From: JALRAP01 sp046302815
Lineage (GTDB): Bacteria > Bacteroidota > Bacteroidia > AKYH767-A > OLB10
Length of the DNA stretch: 48,983 nt
Direction of reading: 5' to 3'
Assembly (NCBI GenBank): GCA_046302815.1
Contig: JBKCHO010000073.1
Location: 1-48,983, forward strand
In this document: positions 25,424 to 34,287 of the stretch, one piece after another
Position numbering within the stretch: the stretch's first letter is position 1
How the letters are laid out: the number at the start of each line of letters is the position of its first letter
Made by a program: the position numbers and the translations under genes
The notes under the pieces: model-generated
The model's database searches: none
What the model was told of the DNA's origin: nothing
What the model saw: the letters and a program-made list of their open reading frames with translations, nothing else

Positions 25424-26437
25424 ATGTCTTTAATGAACTCCACGCAGACCCCTTTCAACGCCGAATTTCTATTATCGGTCATTTTAAAATATAAAAAACA
25501 ATTCGGAATCGTTGCCATAGCATCTGTTGTGCTATCCTTGGTATTCTCGTCGGAGTATTTCATAAAACCCAAATACAAATCCTTTGCAATTGTTTACCCG
25601 GTCAATTTGACTGCATACTCCACCGAATCAGAAACAGAGCAAATGCTGCAGTTGCTGGAGTCAGATGATATTAAAAATGCATTGATAAAGGATTTCGACC
25701 TCTATAATCATTATGAGATTGATACCAATGGAAAATATCCCCTCACCGAGCTATATGGCACGATGAAAGGAAATATTTCAATTGATAAAACAAAATTCGA
25801 ATCCGTTGAAATTATAGTCTATGACACAGATCCTAAAATAGCCTGTGACATGATAGACTCCATACTATCCAAATACCATAAAATGGCCCAACATCTACAA
25901 AGGTCTAAGGCTGAGGAATACCTTATTATGGTCAAAACCCAATTTGATCTAAAAAAGGCTGAAATGGATTCTATGGAGGCGGCTCTAAAAAAAATACGCG
26001 TAGATTATGACATCCTTGATTTCGAAGAGCAAGTTAAATCCTTCAGTAGAACATATTACAAAGAGTTAGCTGCGGGAAAGGCTGGTGAAAACAGCAACAG
26101 CACCATGGAAAAAACAATGCAAAACCTCTTAAATCACGGAGGTGAATACATGGCATTGAAGGAACACCTTTGGAGAGTAAGGGGGCATTACAACGACATT
26201 AAAAAGGATTATGAAGGAGCCAAGCAAAACATCACAAAGGAGCTAACCTATTCCAGTGTTGTAACCTCGCCTATTCCTGCGGAAAAGAAATCCTATCCTA
26301 TACGCAGTGTGATTGTTTTTGCTTTCACCCTTTCCATGATTGTCTTAACATTTTTGGTTTTGACCATCATGGATAATATTTCAAGGGTTCGCAAAAACAA
26401 GGATTCCTTATCAAACGCTAATTCGGCATCGGCATGA
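25424..26437 (+). CDS. Wzz-like polysaccharide chain-length/co-polymerase protein
   Basis: Inner-membrane protein of 337 residues with two transmembrane helices (about 27-43 and 292-314) flanking a large periplasmic region rich in coiled coil (about 160-270, 'YLIMVKTQFDLKKAEMDSME'). A Pro-containing segment ('SPIPAEKKSYPIR') precedes the second helix, as in polysaccharide co-polymerases. No cytoplasmic tyrosine kinase domain is attached. It overlaps the polymerase gene by 4 nt (ATGA), which supports a shared role in setting the length of a surface glycan. Confidence 0.82.
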   Translation: MSLMNSTQTPFNAEFLLSVILKYKKQFGIVAIASVVLSLVFSSEYFIKPKYKSFAIVYPVNLTAYSTESETEQMLQLLESDDIKNALIKDFDLYNHYEIDTNGKYPLTELYGTMKGNISIDKTKFESVEIIVYDTDPKIACDMIDSILSKYHKMAQHLQRSKAEEYLIMVKTQFDLKKAEMDSMEAALKKIRVDYDILDFEEQVKSFSRTYYKELAAGKAGENSNSTMEKTMQNLLNHGGEYMALKEHLWRVRGHYNDIKKDYEGAKQNITKELTYSSVVTSPIPAEKKSYPIRSVIVFAFTLSMIVLTFLVLTIMDNISRVRKNKDSLSNANSASA

Positions 26438-27936
26438 CCACCCCCTTTTTAAAGGGTCTAACAGCAAACCAAGTGCTGCTTTTTGTGCTCAGCATTTTTT
26501 CTGTAAGCTGTTATGCATTGGTCGTAAAGGAACAGCATTGGGCGTTTTCCATCCCATTGGTCTTGTTGACTATTTACATAGGAATCCAGAGGATCGACTT
26601 TCTGTTTTTCATGGGTGTTCTGTTAACCCCTTTTGCTATCAACTTTCAAGAAACTCCAATCGGAATTGGAGTAAGTCTACCATCCGAACCACTGATGTTC
26701 ATCACTATGATGCTTTTCATTGCAAGGCAAATTTACTTTAGGGACCTTGACAAGGACTTATTAAAGCATCCCGTTACAATACTAATACTTCTTCATGTTT
26801 TTTGGATGGTTATTACAACCATCACTAGCACCATGTTCCTGGTTTCATTTAAAGCAACCTTAGCCAGAATCTGTTTCGTAACCACTTTTTATCTTTTAGC
26901 CGTTCAGATATTCAAACAGCAACACAAAATCCGTCTGTTCATATGGCTTTATGCAATCCCACTTATCGGTGTAATCGCATATACTGTCCTGGTTCATGCT
27001 ACTGCCGGATTTACCGAAAAGGCTGCCCACTCAGCCATGGTCCCATTCTACAATGACCATACCGCATATGCAGCGGTGATTGCCATGTTCATACCCATCA
27101 TGATCGGTTTTTTAGATGATTGGACGAAATCGAACACTACTAGATTCGTTTTCTTTACAGTACTCTGCATTTTTGTTGGCGCCATTGTGCTGTCATATAC
27201 AAGAGCTGCTTGGATTAGTCTTGTTGCTGCCCTGCTGTGCTATCTGGCAATTGCAGTCAGGATAAAAACCTCAGTTGTGATTTCCGCATCCATTGTATTC
27301 GTATCATTAATCATTTTGAATTGGACCAACATCATCATTGAGTTGGAGCGTAATGACGAACAATCATCTACCGAGTATGCATCCCATGTACAATCGGCGT
27401 CCAACATCACCACAGACGCCTCAAATGTAGAGCGAATAAATCGTTGGCTAAGTGCATTAAGAATGTTTGAGCAAAAGCCTTTGATGGGCTGGGGACCAGG
27501 AACCTATGTTTTTCAATATGGTCCTTTTCAAAAAAATAGCGAAAAGACTATCATAAGTACGAATTTGGGAGAGGGAGGTAATGCCCACAGCGAATACATC
27601 GGTCCTTTAGCCGAACAAGGAGTACCCGGTTCACTTCTTTTCATTGCGATTGGAATAGCGGTCATATACCGGGCATCCAGGATCATCATCCGATCCAAAG
27701 ACAGATTGGTGCGGCTTTTAGCAAAAAGCTTTTTGATGGGACTTGTCACCTATTGGGTCCATGGCTTATTGAATAATTTTCTGGATACCGAAAAGGCATC
27801 CGTTCCTTTCTGGGGGTTTGTTGCCGTAATTGTAGCGCTCGACATTTACCACTGCAAGCAGAGTGAAACAAACACCGAAGACATTGTTGACTCAGGAGAA
27901 CCGCACGCTCAAAAAAGTAACATCGTCAGGAAATAA
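26434..27936 (+). CDS. O-antigen ligase/polymerase family protein (Wzy/WaaL-like)
   Basis: Polytopic membrane protein of 500 residues with about 11 helices and a large periplasmic loop. In that loop 'NVERINRWLSALRMFEQKPLMGWGPGTY' and 'GGNAHSEYIGPLAEQGVPG' form the O-antigen ligase (Wzy_C) signature, with a conserved His-Ser-Glu. It could polymerise the repeat unit or ligate it to an acceptor; motif reading cannot separate these. It is translationally coupled to the Wzz-like gene. Its last 45 nt overlap the convergent phosphatase gene. Confidence 0.88.
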   Translation: MTTPFLKGLTANQVLLFVLSIFSVSCYALVVKEQHWAFSIPLVLLTIYIGIQRIDFLFFMGVLLTPFAINFQETPIGIGVSLPSEPLMFITMMLFIARQIYFRDLDKDLLKHPVTILILLHVFWMVITTITSTMFLVSFKATLARICFVTTFYLLAVQIFKQQHKIRLFIWLYAIPLIGVIAYTVLVHATAGFTEKAAHSAMVPFYNDHTAYAAVIAMFIPIMIGFLDDWTKSNTTRFVFFTVLCIFVGAIVLSYTRAAWISLVAALLCYLAIAVRIKTSVVISASIVFVSLIILNWTNIIIELERNDEQSSTEYASHVQSASNITTDASNVERINRWLSALRMFEQKPLMGWGPGTYVFQYGPFQKNSEKTIISTNLGEGGNAHSEYIGPLAEQGVPGSLLFIAIGIAVIYRASRIIIRSKDRLVRLLAKSFLMGLVTYWVHGLLNNFLDTEKASVPFWGFVAVIVALDIYHCKQSETNTEDIVDSGEPHAQKSNIVRK

Positions 27937-29118
27937 GGCACCCTCCCTGTATTCGTCAAAATAGTTTACCATCCGATCATGCAGTTCACGCATGCTTTCT
28001 ACTGAAAAATGTTCGCGAAGCAATCTCTCTAGATTATCGGAACCGAATGATTCTCCTCTTAGATTTTCCATATCGGTGATTCCATCCGTATAACAGAAAA
28101 GCAACGAACCTTTATCAAACCTTGTAGATCCGCTTTTGAGAAAAGGTAATTCTTCAAACATGCCCAACCCGGTCGTGCCAATCTCAAGCATTTCTACTGA
28201 GTCGTTATGAAGCAATACGGGAGGATTATGTCCTGCATTGATGTAGTTGATGGTATTCGTTAGTCCAGAAATCCTGGCTACAAAAAAAGTAATGAACTTC
28301 TCTCCTTGCGCAGAACGGTTGACACAAGCATTCAACTCAAAAACCAAATCCTGCAAGGTGAACTCTGTGTGACGGATGATAGCATGCAGATTCGCTTGGA
28401 AATTTGACATCAACATGGCAGCAGATAAACCCTTGCCCGAAACATCTGCCATACACACCAAAGCCTCGTGATCGTTCAACTTGATGAAATCATAGTAATC
28501 TCCACCTACTGACTGATGAGGTATGTATGTAGCTGCTATGTCCAGAAAAGTGTGGGTCACAAAATCGGCTGGAAACAACATCGATTGCATCTGAGCAGCC
28601 AATTGAAGCTCCCGTTCCATCGCCGCCTGTCTTATGGATTCCTTAGCCAACCTTTTGTTTTCAATTGCCACAACGATTACATTGGTAATCGTATGAATGT
28701 AGGTTACTATCTCCCGCTTGCTATGGAAAACCTCCTCATCCAACCCGCCAATCAAGGCATAAGCCAGGGGAACATCCTGATGCATTACCGGAACAATAGT
28801 CTCGAAAGTGGTAACCCAACCACTTTGTGGCTTCAACTCCTCAGAAAAACTCCGAATGTCTTCCAAAAGGGTGGTAGAGTCACTTGGTATTCCGTTTGAA
28901 TCCAATCCGTAGGAAAATGGAATATGCCAACCACCCTCGTTTACCACTAACAAAACGCGTCCAACCCTTAACTGGTTGCGCAATACGGATTGGTAAATAT
29001 CAAAAAGGTTAGAAGAGGGCAAGTTGTAGTTGATTGCCTTGGTAATTTGCAACAACCAATGCAGTTGGAGCTTCTTAGCGTCTAACTCCTGTTTAAGACG
29101 GTTTTCGTCCTGCATCAT
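27892..29118 (-). CDS. GAF-like sensor serine phosphatase (SpoIIE/RsbU-type PP2C)
   Basis: Cytoplasmic protein phosphatase of 408 residues. An N-terminal coiled coil and GAF-like region (about 25-155) lead through a linker helix ('AAMERELQLAAQMQSMLFP') to a PP2C_2/SpoIIE catalytic domain. Metal-binding acids are visible in 'VGGDYYDF' (204-211), 'MADVSGKG' (about 223-230), 'CYTDGITDME' and 'FPDDVTFL'. Such enzymes usually dephosphorylate anti-anti-sigma or partner-switch proteins, but no STAS or kinase gene is adjacent. It overlaps the Wzy-like gene by 45 nt tail to tail and lies 13 nt after lpxD. Confidence 0.9.
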   Translation of the reverse strand: MMQDENRLKQELDAKKLQLHWLLQITKAINYNLPSSNLFDIYQSVLRNQLRVGRVLLVVNEGGWHIPFSYGLDSNGIPSDSTTLLEDIRSFSEELKPQSGWVTTFETIVPVMHQDVPLAYALIGGLDEEVFHSKREIVTYIHTITNVIVVAIENKRLAKESIRQAAMERELQLAAQMQSMLFPADFVTHTFLDIAATYIPHQSVGGDYYDFIKLNDHEALVCMADVSGKGLSAAMLMSNFQANLHAIIRHTEFTLQDLVFELNACVNRSAQGEKFITFFVARISGLTNTINYINAGHNPPVLLHNDSVEMLEIGTTGLGMFEELPFLKSGSTRFDKGSLLFCYTDGITDMENLRGESFGSDNLERLLREHFSVESMRELHDRMVNYFDEYREGALFPDDVTFLSVRFS

Positions 29119-29131
29119 TTCAAATGAATGA

Positions 29132-30064
29132 TCAATCGTTCAGATGTTCTATGATTTCAGGCAGCCTTTTGATGAGTGCCAATTCCTTCATCTTTTCGCG
29201 AGCCTCGCGAACAGGACTTCCAAAATAAGTCACTCCACCCTTAAGTGATTTGGGTACGCCTGACTGACCAAGGACAACTGCTCCTTTACCAATTACAAGA
29301 TCTTTTTGTACTCCTACTTGTCCCCAGAGGATGACATCATCCTCAACAACCACTACTCCAGCCACACCGACTTGGGCTGCGAAAAGGCAGTTTTTCCCTA
29401 TGACTGTATCATGTCCAATATGCACCATGTTGTCGAATTTGGTCCCTTTGCCAATGACCGTATCTCCAGAAACGCCTTTGTCAATAGTACAAGAGGCGCC
29501 AATTTCCACATCATCCTCAATAATTACTCGACCACAAGAAACCATTTTATCATAACCCTCGGGCCTACGCTTGTAATAGAATGCATCAGCACCTATGATT
29601 GTACCTGCATGAATTGTGACTCGGTCGCCAATGATGCAGTGGTCGTAAATAACAACACCTGGTTGGATTACACAATCTCGTCCGATGACGACATGGTTAC
29701 CCACATGCACACCTGGCTGTAGTATGGTACCTGCCCCTATGGTTGAGCTTGAAGCAACCGGACCATCCATTGGTTCAAAAGGTCGGAAATGCTTCACAAT
29801 GGAAACATAAGCAGCGAATGGATCCGCACAAAAAAGCAAGGATTTACCTTGAGGCGCATCGACCTCTTTGTTGATGATGATGTAAGTGGCTTTGGAACCA
29901 AGCGCCTTGTCATAATACTTTGGATGATCCACGAAAGTGATATCGCCCGATTCCACCATGTGGATTTCATTAATTCCTGATACCAGGGCTTGTGAGTCGC
30001 CAATAATCGAAGCAGATGCTATTGTAGCGATTTCAGAAAGGGTTACCGGTTTTTTGAATCTCAT
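29132..30064 (-). CDS. lpxD: UDP-3-O-acylglucosamine N-acyltransferase
   Basis: Lipid A biosynthesis enzyme adding the N-linked hydroxyacyl chain. An N-terminal uridine-binding domain ('MRFKKPVTLSEIA', 'ITFVDHPKYYDKAL') precedes a long hexapeptide-repeat helix ('GAGTILQPGVHVGNHVVIG', 'GDTVIGKGTKFDNM'). It includes 'HIGHDTVIGKN', which carries the likely catalytic His, and ends in a C-terminal helix. The start at 30064 gives 310 residues; the longer frame from 30142 would read through the promoter and is rejected. Its presence shows an LPS-bearing Gram-negative envelope. Confidence 0.93.
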   Translation of the reverse strand: MRFKKPVTLSEIATIASASIIGDSQALVSGINEIHMVESGDITFVDHPKYYDKALGSKATYIIINKEVDAPQGKSLLFCADPFAAYVSIVKHFRPFEPMDGPVASSSTIGAGTILQPGVHVGNHVVIGRDCVIQPGVVIYDHCIIGDRVTIHAGTIIGADAFYYKRRPEGYDKMVSCGRVIIEDDVEIGASCTIDKGVSGDTVIGKGTKFDNMVHIGHDTVIGKNCLFAAQVGVAGVVVVEDDVILWGQVGVQKDLVIGKGAVVLGQSGVPKSLKGGVTYFGSPVREAREKMKELALIKRLPEIIEHLND

Positions 30065-30071
30065 ATTGATA

Positions 30072-30079
30072 CAAAAATA
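30072..30079 (-). promoter_or_regulatory. -7 promoter element (TATTTTTG) of lpxD
   Basis: On the minus strand, an exact TAnnTTTG match ends 7 nt before the lpxD ATG at 30064, implying a very short leader. It follows directly after the terminator of the upstream gene, so lpxD probably starts its own transcript. Confidence 0.5.
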
Positions 30080-30093
30080 GTGATTTTCAGTAG

Positions 30094-30127
30094 TATAAAA
30101 AATCCCGTGCAGTTGGCTGCACGGGAT
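30094..30127 (-). terminator. Intrinsic terminator of the DUF4397 lipoprotein gene
   Basis: A perfect 11-bp stem, ATCCCGTGCAG/CTGCACGGGAT with a 4-nt loop (30102-30127), is followed on the minus strand by a run of T residues, 30 nt after the lipoprotein stop codon. Confidence 0.9.
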
Positions 30128-30156
30128 CACAAACACACACAAAAAACAAACAGTAA

Positions 30157-30864
30157 TTATTGATTTAACAATAAACGGCTTGCAATTGTTTGGCTTTGAC
30201 CGTAAATGTAAAGAGTGTAAATCTTGCCGCTCTCCAATGTAAATGGATTCAAATCATACTCTGTTGAGAATGTATTGGAGTTCCTTAGCTTCAAATCATA
30301 AACACCCTCAGTAACCTTTATGAAATCCGTATATTCCTTATAGGTTATCTCATTGAATGCCTGATCCAAAAGGACATCAGTATCCAAAAACAAATCCAAA
30401 CTTGGAGCATCCGCCGATAAGTGAATGAATCGGATCCGAGAAAACCCAGGCTCTGGTGTGGTTAAATCATCCTCCACAATTAGTGGCTCCACATTTGAAT
30501 TGGCCCCAATTGCATAAACCGAATAGAACTCGCCTTGGAGGAAATTGAAATTGACAAAGGTCAAGGGAGAAGACGATCCTGCATTAAAAATGCTTAAATC
30601 CCCAAAACCAGCCCCAATCTTTACATATGCTGTATTCTCTCCCAAAAGCAATGGATTTGGGTTTATCTTAATATCCTTCAAATAAAAGTCATAAGCAGCG
30701 ATAGCGCTATGTGCATTCACCATGATTAAATTCGAATTCAGGGAATCTTGACCTGGCGGTGGTTCCGGTTTTATTTCCTCCTCTTTTTTATCCTGGCAAG
30801 AGACTATAGCTATCGAGGACAAACACAATAGAATTAACCAAAAAGATTTTATGAGCGCAGCCAT
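30157..30864 (-). CDS. DUF4397 domain lipoprotein
   Basis: Predicted lipoprotein of 235 residues. The N-terminus 'MAALIKSFWLILLCLSSI' followed by 'AIVSC' is a signal peptide with a lipobox Cys at residue 23, then acidic and Pro-rich residues. The start at 30864 is preferred because it gives a proper signal peptide, unlike the in-frame ATG at 30909. The body is beta-rich and contains 'RIRFIHLSADAPSLDLFLD', the hallmark of DUF4397. Function is unknown; an outer-membrane or surface lipoprotein is likely. Confidence 0.87.
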   Translation of the reverse strand: MAALIKSFWLILLCLSSIAIVSCQDKKEEEIKPEPPPGQDSLNSNLIMVNAHSAIAAYDFYLKDIKINPNPLLLGENTAYVKIGAGFGDLSIFNAGSSSPLTFVNFNFLQGEFYSVYAIGANSNVEPLIVEDDLTTPEPGFSRIRFIHLSADAPSLDLFLDTDVLLDQAFNEITYKEYTDFIKVTEGVYDLKLRNSNTFSTEYDLNPFTLESGKIYTLYIYGQSQTIASRLLLNQ

Positions 30865-30981
30865 TGGGGAACTTACTTTAATATCGTGTAAAGTTAGGGA
30901 TAGCTTCACCTACCTTTTAGTTATCAAGGATTTAATTCAGGGTTTCGTGAGATAAAAGTAGTGTTGAGGCAATAAAAGAAG

Positions 30982-30989
30982 TACCTTTG
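30982..30989 (+). promoter_or_regulatory. -7 promoter element (TACCTTTG) of typA
   Basis: Exact TAnnTTTG match 35 nt before the typA ATG. A TTG at 30964-30966 is present but the spacing of 15 nt is short, so the -33 element is uncertain. Confidence 0.5.
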
Positions 30990-31024
30990 CACCCTCAAAA
31001 CCCGCTCATGCGGACACTCCTAAC

Positions 31025-32833
31025 ATGAAGAATATCAGAAACATCGCCATTATTGCCCACGTTGACCATGGAAAAACGACATTGGTCGACAAAATACTTC
31101 ACCAGTCTCAGCTTTTTCGCGAAAACCAACAAATGGGCGAGTTGATTTTAGATAACAATGATTTGGAGCGTGAGAGAGGCATCACCATTGTTGCCAAAAA
31201 TGTTTCTGTTAATTACAAAGGGGTAAAAATCAATATCATAGACACCCCTGGCCACGCCGATTTCGGCGGAGAGGTGGAGCGCGTTCTAACAATGGCTGAT
31301 GGTGTTCTCCTTTTGGTGGATGCGTTCGAAGGACCTATGCCACAAACCCGCTTTGTACTGCAAAAGGCTCTGCAAGCCAACCTTAAGCCCATTTTGGTAA
31401 TCAATAAGGTGGATAAGGAAAATTGTAGGCCCGATGAGGTTCATGAGAAAGTCTTCGACCTATTCTTCAATTTGGACGCCACTGAGGAGCAATTGAATTT
31501 CCCCACAGTATATGGATCATCTAAACAAGGATGGATGTCGCATGATTGGAAAGTGCAAACCAACGATATCACCGCATTGCTCGATACAATCGTAAGTTAT
31601 GTTCCAGAGGCCCCTTTCCGTGAAGGGACTCCGCAGATGCTCATTACATCACTGGATTATTCATCGTTTGTTGGGCGAATTGCCATTGGCCGAGTATATC
31701 GAGGAACCTTTAAAGAAAACATGCCGGTTACCTTGATGAAAAAAGACGGCAGAGGCGTTCGGACCCGCATCAAAGAACTTATGACATTTGAAGGGCTGGG
31801 GCGAGCAAAGGTATCCGAGGTTTCTGCTGGCGACATCTGCGCCATAGTGGGATTGGATGACTTTGAAATTGGCGATACTGTTGCTGACTTTGAAAACCCT
31901 GAGGCTTTGAAGCCTGTGGCCGTCGACGAGCCAACAATGAACATGCTATTTACGATCAACAACTCTCCCTTTTTCGGGAAGGAAGGTAAGTTCGTAACAT
32001 CACGACACCTTCGCGACAGGTTGTTCAAGGAGCTTGAAAAGAACCTCGCCTTGCGTGTGGAGGAAACAGGCTCACCAGATGCCTATCTAGTTTATGGAAG
32101 GGGTATTCTTCACCTTTCAATTCTGATTGAAACCATGCGCAGGGAAGGATATGAGCTTCAGGTTGGACAGCCGCAGGTTATCATCAAGGAAATTGATGGC
32201 GTGAAATGTGAGCCTGTGGAATCACTCACCATTGATACCCCAGAGAATGTGGCAGGCAAGGTGATCGAGTTGGTAACTCAGAAAAGGGGCGAACTTTTGA
32301 TCATGGAGCCGAAAGGAGATTTGCAGCACCTTGAATTCGAAATCCCAGCAAGAGGATTAATCGGGCTGCGCAATGCCATTCTTACCGCTACTGCTGGAGA
32401 AGCTATAATGGCTCACCGATTCAAAGCTTATGAGCCATGGAAAGGCACGATCCCCGGCAGAATCAATGGAGTACTTATCAGCATGGACAAAGGGTCCTCG
32501 ACTGCCTATTCTATCGATAAAATGCAAGACCGCGGAGCCTTCTTCATTAGCCCAGGAGAAGAGGTTTACGGTGGACAGGTCATCGGAGAACACATTCGTC
32601 CGGGAGACCTTGTTATAAATGTAACTAGAGCCAAACAGCTCACCAATTTCCGTGCGGCTGGAAGCGACGACAATGTTCGTATAACGCCTAAAATCGATTT
32701 CTCTTTGGAGGAAGCCATGGAATACATAGAGTGGGATGAATATGTTGAGCTAACCCCCAAGTCGATACGAATTCGAAAAATTCACCTGGATGAAAACGAA
32801 AGGAAGCGCCAACAAAAGAAAGTGATGGCATGA
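31025..32833 (+). CDS. typA: Translational GTPase TypA/BipA
   Basis: Ribosome-associated GTPase of the elongation-factor family, linked to 50S assembly and stress or cold adaptation. The G1 motif is 'AHVDHGKTTL', G2 is around 'ERERGITI', G3 is 'DTPGHADFGGE' and G4 is 'NKVD'. Domains II, III, V and the BipA-specific C-terminal domain ('GSDDNVRITPKIDFSLEEAM', 'ELTPKSIRIRK') follow in 602 residues, the normal length. It stands alone with its own promoter element and a bidirectional terminator. Confidence 0.97.
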   Translation: MKNIRNIAIIAHVDHGKTTLVDKILHQSQLFRENQQMGELILDNNDLERERGITIVAKNVSVNYKGVKINIIDTPGHADFGGEVERVLTMADGVLLLVDAFEGPMPQTRFVLQKALQANLKPILVINKVDKENCRPDEVHEKVFDLFFNLDATEEQLNFPTVYGSSKQGWMSHDWKVQTNDITALLDTIVSYVPEAPFREGTPQMLITSLDYSSFVGRIAIGRVYRGTFKENMPVTLMKKDGRGVRTRIKELMTFEGLGRAKVSEVSAGDICAIVGLDDFEIGDTVADFENPEALKPVAVDEPTMNMLFTINNSPFFGKEGKFVTSRHLRDRLFKELEKNLALRVEETGSPDAYLVYGRGILHLSILIETMRREGYELQVGQPQVIIKEIDGVKCEPVESLTIDTPENVAGKVIELVTQKRGELLIMEPKGDLQHLEFEIPARGLIGLRNAILTATAGEAIMAHRFKAYEPWKGTIPGRINGVLISMDKGSSTAYSIDKMQDRGAFFISPGEEVYGGQVIGEHIRPGDLVINVTRAKQLTNFRAAGSDDNVRITPKIDFSLEEAMEYIEWDEYVELTPKSIRIRKIHLDENERKRQQKKVMA

Positions 32834-32852
32834 TTTGCCTACGCATGATCAT

Positions 32853-32886
32853 AAAAAAAAGGTGATGGAAATCCATCACCTTTTTT
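32853..32886. terminator. Bidirectional intrinsic terminator between typA and efp
   Basis: A 9-bp perfect stem, GGTGATGGA/TCCATCACC (32861-32880), is flanked by an A-run and a T-run, so it can serve both convergent genes. Confidence 0.9.
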
Positions 32887-32903
32887 CGTTTTGGTACTAC
32901 CAA

Positions 32904-33464
32904 TTACTTGACACGCTCTACATATGAAAAATTGCGGGTATCGACTTTGATTTTTTCGCCTTGGTTGACAAACAGTGGAACATTGATAATGGCACCCGTC
33001 TCCAATGTAGCGGGCTTCAATGTGTTGGTAGCCGTATCGCCCTTTACGCCTGGCTCGGTATAAGTGATTTCCAATTCCACGAAAGTGGGAGCTTCAGCAA
33101 GAATAGGATTATCTTGTTCGAAAGCGATTTTCACTGTCATACCTTCCTTCAGGAATGAGGAAGATTCTCCGAACAAGTCTTCAGGGATATGCACTTGCTC
33201 ATACGACTCGTTATCCATACAAACATAATGTTCGCCTTCCTTATATATATATTGAAGTTCCTTGTATTCAACGCGTGCTATTTCCACTTCCTCACCTGAG
33301 CGGAATCGATATTCGGCCAATTTGCCTGTTTTCAGATTTCGCATTTTGGCTTGATAAAAAGCCCTAAGGTTTCCCGGTGTACGGTGTTGATATTCGATTA
33401 TTTGACACAATTCGCCATTGAAACGGATGACGGATCCAACGCTGATGTCTCCAGTATTTGCCAT
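32904..33464 (-). CDS. efp: Elongation factor P, variant without the modifiable loop Lys
   Basis: Relieves ribosome stalling at polyproline stretches. The protein has 186 residues with three beta-barrel domains; 'IPLFVNQG'-like sequence ('INVPLFVNQGEKIKVDTR') near the end is the EF-P signature. The exposed loop reads 'HRTPGNLRAFYQ': at the position of the Lys modified in E. coli (PGKGQAF) there is Asn32. This suggests an unmodified or differently modified EF-P. No EpmA/EpmB/EarP-type gene is nearby. It is separated from rplI by a terminator and likely monocistronic. Confidence 0.95.
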   Translation of the reverse strand: MANTGDISVGSVIRFNGELCQIIEYQHRTPGNLRAFYQAKMRNLKTGKLAEYRFRSGEEVEIARVEYKELQYIYKEGEHYVCMDNESYEQVHIPEDLFGESSSFLKEGMTVKIAFEQDNPILAEAPTFVELEITYTEPGVKGDTATNTLKPATLETGAIINVPLFVNQGEKIKVDTRNFSYVERVK

Positions 33465-33493
33465 TGGGTTATAATGTTAAATGTTCTTTTTGC

Positions 33494-33529
33494 TTTAAAA
33501 AGAAAAGGCAACGCAAGATAGCGCTGCCT
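33494..33529 (-). terminator. Intrinsic terminator of the rpsF-rpsR-rplI operon
   Basis: A 9-bp stem with one G-T pair (33506-33529, loop of 6) is followed on the minus strand by TTTTCTTTTT, 20 nt past the rplI stop codon. Confidence 0.85.
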
Positions 33530-33549
33530 GTTCTTTGTAATTGACAATA

Positions 33550-33996
33550 TCAACCTGCCACAACCTCAAAGGTAACAGGCACTACGATATCGCGATGCAG
33601 CTGCACTTCGGCTGTGTAGGTGCCTAGGCCTTTGATATGCTCATCCTTCATTGAGATTTGACGCTTCTCAATGTTTTGTCCCATACGCTTCAATACATCG
33701 GCGATTTGTTGGGTTGTAACCGAGCCAAAAAGCTTTCCATTTTCGCCTACCTTGGCGGAGATGGTTAGTACCACATTTTCAATAGCTGACTTCACCTTTT
33801 CGGCTTCCATCTTGATTTTTTCAACCTTATGTTGACGCTGACGCATCACCTCATCATTGATCTTACGATTGGTCTCGCTGGCTATAACAGCAAGTCCATT
33901 GGGGATAAGGTAGTTCAAACCATAACCGTTGCGCACTTTTACTACATCGTGTGCGTAACCGAGGTTTTTTACATCTTGTTTGAGAATTACTTCCAT
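33550..33996 (-). CDS. rplI: 50S ribosomal protein bL9
   Basis: Large-subunit protein that binds 23S rRNA at the base of the L1 stalk. The N-terminal domain begins 'MEVILKQDVKNLGYAHDVV' with the family signature 'VKVRNGYGLNYLIPNGLA'. A long connecting helix (about 45-75) and a C-terminal domain with 'GKLFGSVTTQQIADVL' follow. At 148 residues it is standard. It is the third gene of the rpsF-rpsR-rplI operon, 13 nt after rpsR. Confidence 0.98.
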   Translation of the reverse strand: MEVILKQDVKNLGYAHDVVKVRNGYGLNYLIPNGLAVIASETNRKINDEVMRQRQHKVEKIKMEAEKVKSAIENVVLTISAKVGENGKLFGSVTTQQIADVLKRMGQNIEKRQISMKDEHIKGLGTYTAEVQLHRDIVVPVTFEVVAG

Positions 33997-34009
33997 GGTT
34001 CGTTCCTCC

Positions 34010-34273
34010 TTACTTTAAAAGATCCGTTACATAAGGCATTAGCGCCAAGTGGCGAGCCCTTTTTACCGCGGTTGAAACCTTACGCTGAAACTTCAATGAG
34101 GTTCCAGTAAGGCGACGAGGCAACACTTTTCCTTGTTCATTAACGAACTTGGTGAGGAAAGTGGCGTCTTTGTAATCGATATACTTAATACCGATTTTCT
34201 TGAAGCGGCAGTATTTTTTCTTGTTGACCTCTACTGCGGGAGGGTTCAGGTACCTTACTTCGTTGCTTGACAT
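34010..34273 (-). CDS. rpsR: 30S ribosomal protein bS18
   Basis: Small-subunit protein that pairs with bS6 on the platform. 'YIDYKDATFLTKFVNEQGK' and 'RRLTGTSLKFQRKVSTAVKR', then 'ARHLALMPYV', are the conserved bS18 blocks. The 87-residue length is normal, and only one Cys is present, so there is no N-terminal zinc site. It is flanked by rpsF (14 nt upstream) and rplI. Confidence 0.98.
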   Translation of the reverse strand: MSSNEVRYLNPPAVEVNKKKYCRFKKIGIKYIDYKDATFLTKFVNEQGKVLPRRLTGTSLKFQRKVSTAVKRARHLALMPYVTDLLK

Positions 34274-34287
34274 TTTTCTACCGTTTT

